Below are positions 24,401 through 34,213 of a DNA stretch of 64,000 nucleotides, piece after piece. The DNA lies in assembly GCA_903813345.2 (NCBI GenBank), contig CAIIXF020000004.1, positions 26,229,985 to 26,293,984 of the forward strand. Direction: 5' to 3'. This stretch comes from Owenia fusiformis. Its lineage: Eukaryota > Annelida > Polychaeta > Sabellida > Oweniidae. The stretch's first letter is position 1, and every line of letters begins with the position of its first letter. A program made the position numbers and the translations under genes. The notes beneath the pieces are model-generated. The model had not been told where the DNA came from and made no database searches. It saw nothing but the letters and a program-made list of their open reading frames with translations.

Positions 24401-27400
24401 ATTAAACTTTTATATGGGGCCTTTAAGGAAAATACTTGTAAGGTTCTGGATTATTTTACCTGTTCTGTAGTTTATTTAACAATTTTAACACTAGGGATTG
24501 GGATTTTTCTAACCATGCATTAGAATAAGTTTGATGTTTTTACTTGCCAACTTTAGTCTTTAAGTAAATTCTTCAACACTGTTCAAAAACATTTAATAAC
24601 ATATATTTTTAGTTTTACTCAACAAAATACTACGATTGAAGATATCACTTCGAAGGTAATCATTTAAATAAATGATCGAGTATTCTCAGAGGAAGTATCA
24701 AGTCTTTTTGAGCCCTCTATATGGTTCTTTAGGTGTCCAGGCAATTGTGAGTCCATAGCCAGCTTTGCCGGGGGGGGGGGGGGTCAGTTTTCAAATAATT
24801 CTTGGAATTTCAGATCTGACAATTTTGGTCCCAAAATCACTTGAACAAATGCTGCAGATATTAACTGCAAGTTTATGAAAGGATTTTTGACCAGGGGGGT
24901 CAATAACATTACTGTTATATTTGAACCCAATAGAGGGCTCTGATGTGTGATAATTTCCTCAAACAATAATAACTTGACTTCTATCATTTTTAAGATAACA
25001 AAATTTTTTTGTTTTTGGATATTATTCAGTTGAATTATTAAATCATTAAGTTTGATTATTGTTAAATATTAAATTTATTGCATTGATTTATTGCTTGGAA
25101 TCATTTTGTTTCCATTTCTAATTGTTAATTGATTTGTAGGTGCTGCCCCCTTTGATAGTCTCCAGGTTGCAGATGTTGGGGATCTGCCCATGTGTATGTA
25201 CAATCTGCCCCAAGCTTGCCAGCAGATAAAAGAGGGCACTGCAAAGCTAATTGAGAATGGATGTAAGACACTCACTATGGGCGGAGATCACACAATCACA
25301 TACCCGATTTTACAAGCATTTAAGGTACGTCTGTCTGTATGTCCTTCAGTCCGCCATCCTTCTAACTTTGAGAAGTAAAGGTCTTATAATTTTGAGAAGT
25401 AAAGGACTAATCATTTTGGTAATCGTAATAATTTTCAAAACTATGACTGATCATTTTGGTAAGTTTGACAAACCATTGATAAGGCCTTACAACTGTAATT
25501 GTGATTGTTCTCATCTCAACATCAACACTGCAAATCATCAAGAATGATCAGAGGGCATTGAAGGTAAAGAGGATTCAGAGTAAATTTCAAAACATATCTT
25601 GGACTGATCATTTTTTGTGACAACCAGAAATGTTTAAATATTGTTATAGTCTCCAGCTTTGTAAACAGTGTTCGGCATTTGGCAGTTGGTGTTTGGTGGT
25701 CATTGTTCCACTTTCGGTGTTTGGCAGTTGGTGTCTGTAACAAATGGCAGGTAGTGAAATTTTGAATGTTAATGCTATGTGTTAATTTACAGGAGAAGTA
25801 TGGCCCTGTGGGGCTGATTCATATAGATGCCCATACTGACACAGGAGATACAATGATGGGTGCTAAAATAGCACATGGTACACCGTTCAGACGTGCTGTG
25901 GAGGAGAAATTGATCGATCCCCATAAAACTGTCCAGATTGGACTCAGGGGGACGAGTTATACTCCAGATGATATGCAATGGGGCATCGATCAGGTGGGTA
26001 GGTGTTCGTTTATGGAAAGAGTGTTTTTTTGTTTTTATTTTTCACTTATTTTCTGTTTATTTTTGTCCTCTTTTGAGGACATATGTATCCTAACTTTAAG
26101 TTGTTTTTTTATAATTTTTGACATTCAGCTTTATCATTTACTGCAGAACGAGCCTCCTTTACATAATGCTATTTTACAGTAAAATCTGTCTGATCGAAAT
26201 GCCAAAATTGTTCGGATTGACAGACCTGTGTTCATACTTTGAGGTTTTCCTTGGTAATCTATGGCAACGATCACATTGAGAGGTGTTCAGATATACAGGT
26301 TTTACTGTAATCCTTTATTTAGCTTAAGCATAATAGAGGATAAAATCAGAGTTTTATTTCTGTATCTATTAAGGGAGCATATCTAGCTATTTCTTCCCTT
26401 ACACTAATGCAGTCCCACAGCCAGGGGGGTTCAGGGAGTGCAAAAGAATCCCTGGCCGAAAATCATGCAGTTGTTCACCATTCTGAGCATGCACTTTTCA
26501 TGTGATTTTGGGGCCAAAATGGTCAAATGTGAACTCCCCCGGAATTTTTTAAAATTGAATCCCTTTGGCAAAAGCTAGCAACGGGCCTGTAACACATTAT
26601 CCATTTTATGATTCAAGGGTTTTACTGTATACCCCGCCACTGAATGCTGGCACAAGAGTCTGGTACCCGTCATGGAAGATGTGCGTAAACTAATGGGAGA
26701 TATGCCAGTCTACGTGAGTTTTGACATTGATGCTCTCGACCCCTCTTTCTGCCCTGGAACAGGTTAGTGGGATTAGTATGAGGATTAAGGATAAATATCA
26801 TTGTATCCATAGATGACTCCACATTTTGAGTTGATTCTGGATTCCATTAATTTAGAAAAATATATTTTGAGTTTATTCTGGATTCCATTAATTTAGAAAA
26901 ATCATGTTTTGAGTTGATTCTGGATTCCATTATATTTAGAAAATTTATATTTTGAGTTGATTCTTGATTCCATTATATTTAGAAAAATTATATTTTGAGT
27001 TGATTCTGGATTCCATTATATTTAGAAAAATCATATTTTGATTTGATTCTGGATTCCATTATATTTAGAAAAATCATATTTTGAGTTGATATATATTTCA
27101 TTATATATATTCCATTATATTTAGAAAAATTATATTTTGAGTTGATTCTGGATTCCATTATATTTAGAAAAATTATATTTTGAGTTGATTCTGGATTCCA
27201 TTATATTTAGAAAAATCATGTTTTGAGTTGATTCTGGATTCCATTATATTTAGAAAAATTATGTTTTGAGTTGATTCTGGATTCCATTATATTTAGAAAA
27301 ATTATATTTTGAGTTGATTCTGGATTCCATTATATTTAGAAAAATCATATTTTGAGTTTATTCTGGATTCCATTATATTTAGAAAAATTATATTTTGAGT

Positions 27401-29767
27401 TGATTCTGGATTCCATTATATTTAGAAAAATTATATTTTGAGTTGATTCTGGATTCCATTATATTTAGAAAAATCATATTTTGATTTAATTCTGGATTCC
27501 ATTATATTTAGAAAAATTATATTTTGAGTTGATCGTATATATTCCATTATATTTAGAAAAATTATATTTTGAGTTGATTCTGGATTCCATTATACTTAGA
27601 AAAAAACTTATTTTGAGTTGATTCTGGATTCCATTATATTTAGAAAAATTATATTTTGAGTTGATTCTGGATTCCATTATATTTAGAAAAATCATATTTT
27701 GAGTTGATTCTGGATTCCATTATATTTAGAAAAATTAAATTTTGAGTTGATTCTGGATTCCATTATATTTAGAAAAATTATATTTTGAATTATAGTCAGT
27801 AGTCTAATTTTATCTTCAGCGTACCTTTTCTGAACAGTTTCATTGTATATTCTGAATAAAATTCTGACCCTCACATAGGGTTTATAATATGAGAAAAAAG
27901 ATTTATGAAAATTTTACAAACAGTAATCCTTTACAGCATATCTGCCTTTAACATGGCATTATTGCATTGATTCATAATTTGAAACAATTTGCTCTATTTT
28001 CTGAATATAATGATTTGATTACATTATAGGAACTCTGGAAATTGGAGGGTTAACAAGCATACAAGGATTAGAAATAGTTCGAGGCTGCAAAGGGTTAAAC
28101 GTTGTAGGTGGAGATGTAGTTGAGGTGAGTGGTCCTTATAGCATACAATGTACATATATGTAGAGATAGTTCGAGGCTGCAAAGGGTTAAACGTTGTAGG
28201 TGGGGATGTAGTTGAAGTGAGTGGTCCTTATAGCATACAGTTTACATATATGTAGAGATAGTTCGAGGCTGCAAAGGGTTAAACATTGTAGGTGGGGATG
28301 TAGTTGAGGTGAGTGGTCCTTATAGCATACAATGTACATATATGTAGAGATAGTTCGAGGCTGCAAAGGGTTAAACGTTGTAGGTGGGGATGTAGTTGAG
28401 GTGAGTGGTCCTTATAGCATACAGTATACATATATGTAGAGATAGTTCGAGGCTGCAAAGGGTTAAACGTTGTAGGTGGGGATGTAGTTGAAGTGAGTGG
28501 TCCTTATAGCATACAGTTTACATATATGTAGAGATAGTTCGAGGCTGCAAAGGGTTAAACATTGTAGGTGGGGATGTAGTTGAGGTGAGTGGTCCTTATA
28601 GCATACAGTGTACATATATGTAGAGATAGTTCAAGGCTACAAAGGGTTAAACATTGTAGGTGGGGATGTAGTTGAGGTGAGTGGTCCTTATAGCATACAG
28701 TATACATATATGTAGAGATAGTTTGAGGCTGCAAAGGGTTAAACGTTGTAGGTGGGGATGTAGTTGAGGTGAGTGGTCCTTATAGCATACAGTATACATA
28801 TATGTAGAGATAGTTCGAGGCTGCAAAGGGTTAAACGTTGTAGGTGGGGATGTAGTTGAAGTGAGTGGTCCTTATAGCATACAATGTACATATATGTAGA
28901 GATAGTTCGAGGCTGCAAGGGGTTAAACGTTGTAGGTGGGGATGTAGTTGAGGTGAGTGGTCCTTATAGCATACAGTGTACATATATGTAGAGAGAGTTC
29001 GAGGCTGCAAAGGCTTAAACGTTGTAGGTGGGGATGTAGTTGAGGTGAGTGGTCCTTATAGCATACAGTGTACATATATGTAGAGAGAGTTCGAGGCTGC
29101 AAAGGCTTAAACGTTGTAGGTGGGGATGTAGTTGAGGTGAGTGGTCCTTATAGCATACAGTGTACATATATGTAGAGAGAGTTCGAGGCTGCAAAGGCTT
29201 AAACGTTGTAGGTGGGGATGTAGTTGAGGTGAGTGGTCCTTATAGCATACAGTGTACATATATGTAGAGAGAGTTCGAGGCTGCAAAGGGTTAAACGTTG
29301 TAGGTGGGGATGTAGTTGAGGTGAGTGGTCCTTATAGCATAGTTGCAAATAAACATGATTAAAATTATTTTGATTTTTTAATTTGCATAAATCCTTGGCT
29401 TCTTTTCACCTGTTTTATAAAACCAGTAAAACCTGGAACACCTTTGGAGATTTATTTAACATTAAGTCAGTTGGTCTTGGAACTCTGAAAAGTGTTCCAC
29501 TGACAGAGGTGTTCCACTTTTAGATTGTTCACTAAACATGTATTTACGCTTGACAAAAAGTGTAAAAATTGAAAAAAACTCTGAATTGTTAATTCTTGAT
29601 TAATTTTAATAGCAGTCACGAAAATGACCAATTTCTGAGTTTACTCTATTTTCTCTATGTTTCAGGTATCCCCACCCTATGACTTCCAGGGGCAGACAGC
29701 CTACACAGCAGCTAATCTCTTATTTGAAATGCTCTGTATTCTGCCTGGTGTACAGTACAAGAAGTAG
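15409..29767 (+). CDS. AGMAT: Agmatinase, mitochondrial-type (ureohydrolase), with three alternative exon 2 copies
   Basis: Exons: 15409-15577; exon 2 as 19355-19477, 20381-20509 or 21800-21922; 25140-25324; 25793-25993; 26618-26762; 28030-28124; 29666-29767 (stop TAG). The product is 339 or 341 aa depending on exon 2; human AGMAT is about 350. The family hydrolyses agmatine-type guanidino compounds to an amine plus urea using two Mn ions. Metal-site motifs are present: GGDHTITYP (exon 3), HIDAHTDTG (exon 4), SFDIDALDP (exon 5). The end VSPPYD..G.TA.TAANLLFEM is typical of AGMAT. The N-terminus is basic with Ser/Thr and few acids (SYVSKRQFSSTSTAF), fitting a mitochondrial presequence. The 12-kb body holds four large minisatellites, three touching exon edges. 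True substrate specificity is unproven: many animal AGMAT proteins prefer other guanidino compounds. Confidence 0.93.
16029..16370. mobile_element. hAT-type MITE with 8-bp target duplication
   Basis: TIRs begin tagtgttgtcgcgat and end atcgcaacaacacta. The 8-bp direct repeat ATCAAACC flanks it exactly (16021-16028 and 16371-16378), as expected for hAT transposition. The interior has repeated catcgatg words and no transposase. It lies in AGMAT intron 1. Confidence 0.88.
16379..18240. other. AGMAT intron 1, no feature seen
   Basis: AT-rich intron sequence. Short plus-strand ORFs (for example at 17801-18067) lack splice support or a recognisable family. Confidence 0.4.
18249..18433. mobile_element. 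MITE family 1 copy
   Basis: Left caggcccgtagccaggattt, core acaattttggtccaaaaatg, a run of G near 18398-18413, right end ctacaggcctg. In AGMAT intron 1. Confidence 0.8.
18734..19354. repeat. Degenerate about 30-bp minisatellite matching the start of exon 2a
   Basis: About 20 degenerate copies of tgtctagatgcaagttttaa plus accaca. The core gtctagatgcatgttt is identical to the first 16 bases of exon 2a, which follows directly at 19355. The array therefore appears to be built from the acceptor/exon-start sequence. Confidence 0.85.
19355..19477 (+). CDS. AGMAT: AGMAT exon 2a (alternative cassette)
   Basis: A 123-nt exon, phase 1 to phase 1, flanked by ctag acceptor and acag|gtagtc donor. It encodes LDACFMGITLDNGASNRSGT then RFGPRQIRSESVQLKLHSVT, equivalent to the conserved G(V/I)xLDxGxSNRxGxRxGPRxIR block of agmatinases. 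It is intact, with no stops and all conserved residues kept. It splices in frame from exon 1 (..TTD-G) and into exon 3 (G-AAPFDS). Confidence 0.85.
19709..19880. mobile_element. Foldback element between exons 2a and 2b
   Basis: Ends cagggggtagaaacgcatcc and ggatgcatttctaccccctg are inverted repeats. Internally atccagtatttttgtctggt is mirrored again, giving a palindrome through the whole 172 bp. Confidence 0.75.
20381..20509 (+). CDS. AGMAT: AGMAT exon 2b (alternative cassette, most orthodox)
   Basis: A 129-nt exon, phase 1 to 1. It encodes LDVCFMGVTLDNGTSNRTGT then RFGPRQIRAESVLIRPVNQASS. The C-terminal VNxxS resembles vertebrate AGMAT (VNPST) more closely than 2a or 2c do, so this is probably the ancestral copy. 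The donor tcag|gtctta is weak and is reproduced in the adjacent array. Confidence 0.85.
20497..21122. repeat. 40-bp minisatellite carrying the exon 2b donor
   Basis: About 15 copies of a strictly 40-bp unit, aagctagttcaggtcctgta plus cttaatatgtacctgcaata. The first unit overlaps the last bases of exon 2b (aagctagctcag|gtctta), so each unit repeats the exon end and a GT donor-like site. Two unit types (ctagttcag and ctatatcag) alternate. Confidence 0.92.
21800..21922 (+). CDS. AGMAT: AGMAT exon 2c (alternative cassette, most divergent)
   Basis: A 123-nt exon, phase 1 to 1, acceptor ttcag, donor ttag|gtagga. It encodes LDACFWGLTLDSGASNKAGT then RHGPRQIRAESAQLKFCNGL. Relative to 2a and 2b it has M to W, N to S, R to K and RFGP to RHGP. 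From memory, RHGP occurs in bacterial SpeB agmatinases. No stops, full splice sites. Confidence 0.85.
22391..22913. mobile_element. TIR element with 'tactgtacgcccggtatta' ends
   Basis: Left tactgtacgcccggtattat followed by tcgcg; right cgcgaataataccgggcgta followed by cagta. Subterminal cgcgaaatt repeats occur at both ends. 523 bp without a transposase ORF. Relatives with 'cgaaattaatagccgcg'-like words are near 36490-36600, 37480-37540, 42890-42980 and 43330-43430. Confidence 0.8.
23287..23430. mobile_element. MITE family 2 ('atgtcaccacc') copy
   Basis: Left atgtcaccacc, right caggtggtgacat, with aacaaatggcaggtggtgac near the right end. Relatives are at 25615-25783, 47848-47963 and 59346-59465. 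Confidence 0.65.
23741..24427. mobile_element. Long-TIR element with 'aaaggccccatgtaaagttt' ends
   Basis: Left tttaaaggccccatgtaaag; right cttttatatggggcctttaa. About 690 bp, no coding capacity recognised. In AGMAT intron 2. Confidence 0.55.
24749..24930. mobile_element. Decayed MITE family 1 copy
   Basis: The diverged left end tccatagccagctttgccgg is followed by a G run, cagttttcaaataattc and acaattttggtcccaaaatc. The right end is degraded. Confidence 0.55.
25615..25783. mobile_element. MITE family 2 copy abutting the acceptor of AGMAT exon 4
   Basis: It has tgtgacaaccagaaatg, tagtctccagctttg and aacaaatggcaggtagtgaa, ending about 10 bp before the splice acceptor at 25792. Some ends are decayed. 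Confidence 0.5.
26177..26309. mobile_element. Small MITE with 'acagtaaaatctgt' ends
   Basis: Left acagtaaaatctgtctgatc, right gttcagatatacaggttttactgt as the inverted partner. A relative with gtgttcagatatacaggttt is at about 55900-56066. Confidence 0.6.
26410..26592. mobile_element. MITE family 1 copy just upstream of AGMAT exon 5
   Basis: Left cagtcccacagccagggggg, core ttttggggccaaaatggtca, right aagctagcaacgggcctg. It ends about 25 bp before the exon 5 start at 26618. Confidence 0.7.
26823..27790. repeat. 43-bp AT-rich minisatellite in AGMAT intron 5
   Basis: About 22 copies of ttgagttgattctggattcc plus attatatttagaaaaattatatt. The array begins about 60 bp after the exon 5 donor. Minus-strand ORFs across it (YNFSKYNGIQNQLK-type peptides) are repeat translations. 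Confidence 0.93.
28070..29340. repeat. AGMAT: 92-bp minisatellite: 14 copies of the AGMAT exon 6 end plus donor
   Basis: The unit spans gagatagttcgaggctgcaa to catacagtgtacatatatgta. The first copy is the true 3' end of exon 6 (coding EIVRGCKGLNVVGGDVVE) with donor gag|gtgagt at 28124. Thirteen further copies follow at exact 92-bp spacing (last gtgagt at about 29321). Each copy also has atatgtag before the exon-like part, so it carries an acceptor-like and a donor site around a 53-nt exon fragment. Confidence 0.95.
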
Positions 29768-30950
29768 ATAAATCATCACTGAACACCCCCCTGTGCTATT
29801 ACATGGACTGATCCATTTAAGCAATATGGAAGAGTTTAATATGTGACAGATGATATGAAAGGGGTGCAAGAGTGTTTATGACATTCTAAAGGACTGACTC
29901 CTCCCGTTACCTATTATATACATGTATTGTATATCACAGGGAGATATGCTTCAGTACTAAAATAGTACAAAATTAGTTCTAAATTAGCACTCTGGCAAAA
30001 GCGCGCTCATGAGCACTCATGCCACGAGTGCTAATTTAGTTCTAATTCATGATATGAGTACTCATTTAGTACTAAAACATGCACTTAATCTGATAGTGTC
30101 ACGTGTTATAGATGTTTCATATCGTTTTATTTCAAAGGTGAGCAATGTGCCATGTCCTTTGAGAAGATTTTAAATTGTGCCTTATCCTTTTTGTATAAGT
30201 TTACTGTCAATAGTCATTTATGCACAATCTATTTTTATAGATGGGGTTACAGTTTAGACTATGTGTATTTATCTACCATAATGTTGTTTACCTCGTATTA
30301 TCTAAGTGTTCATTATTCAGTCCATATTCTATTTGTGATAACTGTTTTACTATTGTGAAAACCTTATATTTTTATTGATTTTATTATAAATATAGTGCCA
30401 TGGGTTATCAAAATCACAGTCTGTTATCTAATTGATTAAAAGAACCTTTACTCCGTGACACAGTGCTCATAGTATGAGTGCTTATTGAGTAATCAAAAAA
30501 TGAAATTAGAGCTATTTTATCACTCATCATATGACTACTCATTTAGAACTAAAAATGCAATAAATTCGCACTCATGTCATAAGTGCTCATTTTGTTCTAA
30601 TATTTACTGAAATGAGTACTCAATTAGCACTAAAATGCCATGAGTACTATTTAAGTACTCAGCATATCTCCCTGTGAGAGAAATGTTTTTGAAAATATTT
30701 TTGAAAATATTTTTAAACCAAAAGTTTACATACAATTTAGTGAGTGTAGTAACATATTATTTTGTTCATAGAACTCGGTTTAGCCTTGTTGATATTCAAA
30801 TTATTTTTGTCTATTTTTATTTAGAATTTATGCATGTAGATTTGTAAAGGCTTTTCATTTGGACTATATTTTTACAGGGTATAGCTGTATATTTTAGTTT
30901 TTATCGTAATCATCTCCCAAATTGAATAAATGGATTTGCCAATAAATCTA
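29768..30950 (+). other. AGMAT 3' UTR region with inserted foldback
   Basis: From the stop codon to AATAAA signals at 30925-30930 and 30941-30946. No other gene is seen in it. The foldback at 29935-30676 occupies most of it. Confidence 0.6.
29935..30676. mobile_element. Foldback element within the AGMAT 3' UTR
   Basis: Ends cacagggagatatgcttcag and agcatatctccctgtg are inverted. The interior has many copies, in both orientations, of gagtactcatttagtacta-type words. 742 bp, non-coding. Confidence 0.75.
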
Positions 30951-31390
30951 AACATTATATTTGATATTTATTTTTGGATGGATTTCTTTCTCTTATTTGC
31001 TTCATCTTTGAATTCTAATAAACAAATATAACATAACAAAAACATAAACAAATGGGAAAAATAATTCATTTATATGATATGCCCCCCCCCCCTCCCTAAT
31101 TTGATGGTAAATATATGGAAACCCAACTCGTGTTTGATATTTCAAATAAATATACACTCAGACTAACACATAGTGAGTGTTTTACATGTCCTGTATGGTC
31201 TACTAATCCACTTTGTAATTTATAAATGTATAAAAAATTATGAAGATAATATAAAACTTGTTTTGTTCATTTGAATTTTTTGAAATCCAAAATCTGTCTA
31301 AAAGTGAACACCTCTCTTCGCACGTAAATTTTGTTTTCCCATTGACTACCATGTTATTTTAAATCGGGCAATAATGAAAGTTTGACAGAT

Positions 31391-31573
31391 TCAGACCCAT
31401 AGCCAGAGAGTTCAAGCGAGCCCTCCCCCCACAAAAATTCTTTCAAAATCATTTTTACCATTCTGAGCACTTTTGCATTGATTTTGGGCCAAAGTTGTCA
31501 AATGTGAACCCCGATATGAACCTCCACTGGAATATTTTGAAAATTAAACTCCCCTTGACAAAAACTGGCTAAT
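31391..31573. mobile_element. Decayed MITE family 1 copy
   Basis: Left tcagacccatagccagagag, core tgattttgggccaaagttgt, and a truncated right end aaaaactggcta. Confidence 0.55.
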
Positions 31574-31605
31574 AGGGAAAAGATGTGAAAGATGCGTAGC
31601 TAGCT

Positions 31606-31748
31606 TATGCCTTGGTCACATTTGCTCCGATTTTCACTACGGCGCCCGGCCGATTGAGTATTTTGTTCAAAATTGAATACAATATTGAACAAAACACTCA
31701 AGCGGCCAGGCGCCGGCCTATGGATCGAAGCATAGTGACCCAGGCATT
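31606..31748. mobile_element. GC-rich hairpin MITE
   Basis: TIRs atgccttggtcacatttgct and gcatagtgacccaggcat. Inner arms gcgcccggccgattgag and ctcaagcggccaggcgc. Same family as 588-708. A lone end (gcaaatgtgacccaggcatt) is at 2495-2514. Confidence 0.7.
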
Positions 31749-32861
31749 AATATTGTCAATATTGATAGTCGATGTCAGTATCAGCCTTAAAGGTGTTACC
31801 ACAGATTAGAACTTGATTTTTTCTTCAGTATTTTGCTTGATTTTTAAGCACGGAGTGTTGTCATGGTTACTTTGGATGTATGTTTTGAAAAACAATATTA
31901 ACAATGATGTAAAATATTACACATATTTTATTCATGATTCTAATCTTGTAAGCTTGAAAATAAATCTACAGTGCTTGTACTATAAGTCCCTTACAAAATT
32001 TTGGAAGCTATGGTACATTTATTCAAGGCCCTTACAAATTTATTATCTGTTTAGTGGTGCCCATCAAATTATTCAGTATGCCCTTGTTAAATCTTTTCTG
32101 ACCTTTTGAAGGATGTTAGGTATTTTCCAATATATATGTGTAGTTGTATTATGTTTATTCTTGAAATATAGTTTTATTAAAAAAAGTTGGTTTCAAAAGA
32201 CATTCCCACTAAACACTAATTAATTTGTAGGATCCTGTCTTAATGGGTGGAATACTTCTGATTATTGGAGTATAATACACATTACATGTGTTATAAGATG
32301 TTCTATTTACAAACATTTAAAGTGTACCATTGTAAATATTGGTACAATATGACAATAAAATATACAATTATTACATTTACAATACTTAAAGGGTTTTCTC
32401 TACAAGATACTTAAAGTGACAATATGTCTTATATGGACATAACATTTTATACTAAAATGTTATTGAATTTTCAGAATACAGTACATTGCACCTTTAACAA
32501 GTTCGACATAATGACAACATTAAAATAAATACCATATCACAGTTGGAATGCTCACAGTTTGGACGGAATGCTCATTGTAAAATTACTGTAATGTATGAAA
32601 GGTTTGCATCTGAATTAATAGAGAGTTTAAGCTTGCATATAAAATCGAAACGCCAACCTATACATATGACCAATCACCCATACAAAAGTATCGCTTAAAT
32701 ATTTTCCATTCGCGTTTAGGTTGTGGAAAACACTGTAAGTTAAACTCTCTATTGTTCAAAAAGGAAAACTTACTTAGCCAAATGAAAATAATATAAAATA
32801 ATACCACCTGGAATGGTTTATTAAAAATTTAAACTTTTATAGTATCCAAATATATATACAC

Positions 32862-33130
32862 TACAGGGTGGGCCAAAAAAGCTAGAGGCTAAAATTGAAA
32901 CCATGGGTGTCATGGGGGACAAAAATTATTCACTGCGGATTTCCAAATTGTGGAAAATGGAGGGAGATTTGAACTTTGGCACCTTCAAAAGAGGTACATT
33001 TATACAAAACTCAGCAATAATATTTATTATTTATATTTAAAATGATATATAATACATGGCATGGTTTAACATATATTATATGAATCCTTCATCGTTAAAC
33101 TTGGGTATTGTTTTTTTGCCCCACCCTGTA
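32862..33130. mobile_element. TIR element with 'tacagggtgggccaaaaaa' ends
   Basis: Left tacagggtgggccaaaaaag, right tttttttgccccaccctgta. 269 bp with no transposase. The ends resemble mariner-like TIRs (family inference). A lone end (ttttggcccaccctgta) is at about 48181-48197. Confidence 0.7.
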
Positions 33131-34111
33131 TAAATATAATATATATATTAAATGTGCTGGAATTCCCTTTTACAGTAATTTTGGGAATACACTGTTCAGG
33201 ATTTTACCAGATAAAAAAGTAAAGAGTATCAGTCTATTAACAATTTAAACTTTTACAGTATCCAGTCACTAAATATATACGCCCTGTCGTAAAAAGTCAT
33301 TAATAGTTGGTATGTAAAAATGGATATAAAATGTGCTGGAATTTTCTTTAAAGTATTTCGGGAATACAGGATCTTACCTCATAAATATGTAAAGAGTATT
33401 TGTCACAATATAAAATAAAAAATATATAAAGATCTATCTTCAAAACAAAATATACAATGAGATTGAATATTAGAGGTAGACTGATATACCCTGTATGAAG
33501 TACAGTGGAGCAATGGTCGTAATACTTTGAAAATTTATATTGCAAAACAAGAGATTTTCATGTGCAACTTAAATTCATTTTGCACATACATATAAATGTA
33601 ATGTACAAAAAATAAAAAAAATAGTCTCAGATCTACATGTATCTATCAAACAAAATAAACAGTTAAGTTAAGCATAAAAGTAGACTTAAGATGCCATGTG
33701 TGAACTACAAGCTTGACACAATGAGAAAACTTGCCAACATTTTTAGCCAGCTAAAATTATCGCTTTATGAAAACAGATATCTGCAGAATTCACATGTTAG
33801 GCATGACATTCAAAGTTAAATATATGTTTAATGACACCTTCCTTCTCCGACGACATATTTAAGAAAACAAGATTAAAAATTACATCTATTTAAGGAGTTT
33901 AAGTGAACCGAAAGCGTTTGTGCGCTATCTTTGTATGTGTTTATATTATATTATTTTAATTCCCCAATATCACGAAATCTAAATTAAATAGAAATACAAT
34001 AAATAAAGGTTTTGTTTGTTATTAACTTGTTTTTTTGTTCACCTCCCAATCGAAGATTTAGCCTCTCAACAGGACGTTAAACATATTATGAACTTTGAAT
34101 GACCTTGCTAA

Positions 34112-34117
34112 TTTATT
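34112..34117 (-). terminator. Poly(A) signal of the calpain gene
   Basis: AATAAA on the minus strand about 97 bases beyond the stop codon at 34214-34216. Confidence 0.45.
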
Positions 34118-34213
34118 ATACTGCAGCTTCTAAAAATTATTTCATCAAATATGGCATGTCAATGGAGCATTGTTAGTTAAATGGAGCTATATCCATTTCA
34201 TTTTAAGTCAATG

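Larger units (their letters stand above)
30951..34110. other. Intergenic stretch between convergent AGMAT and calpain genes
   Basis: AT-rich; no coding exon recognised. Besides the elements listed separately, it holds a duplicated segment (about 32810-33200 versus 33230-33370, sharing aatgtgctggaatt and ctttta(t/c)agtatcca). Confidence 0.45.

Noticed and set aside
32041-32109. C-terminal part of a 98-aa ORF downstream of AGMAT
   Set aside because: AT-rich, no splice or family support; judged random.
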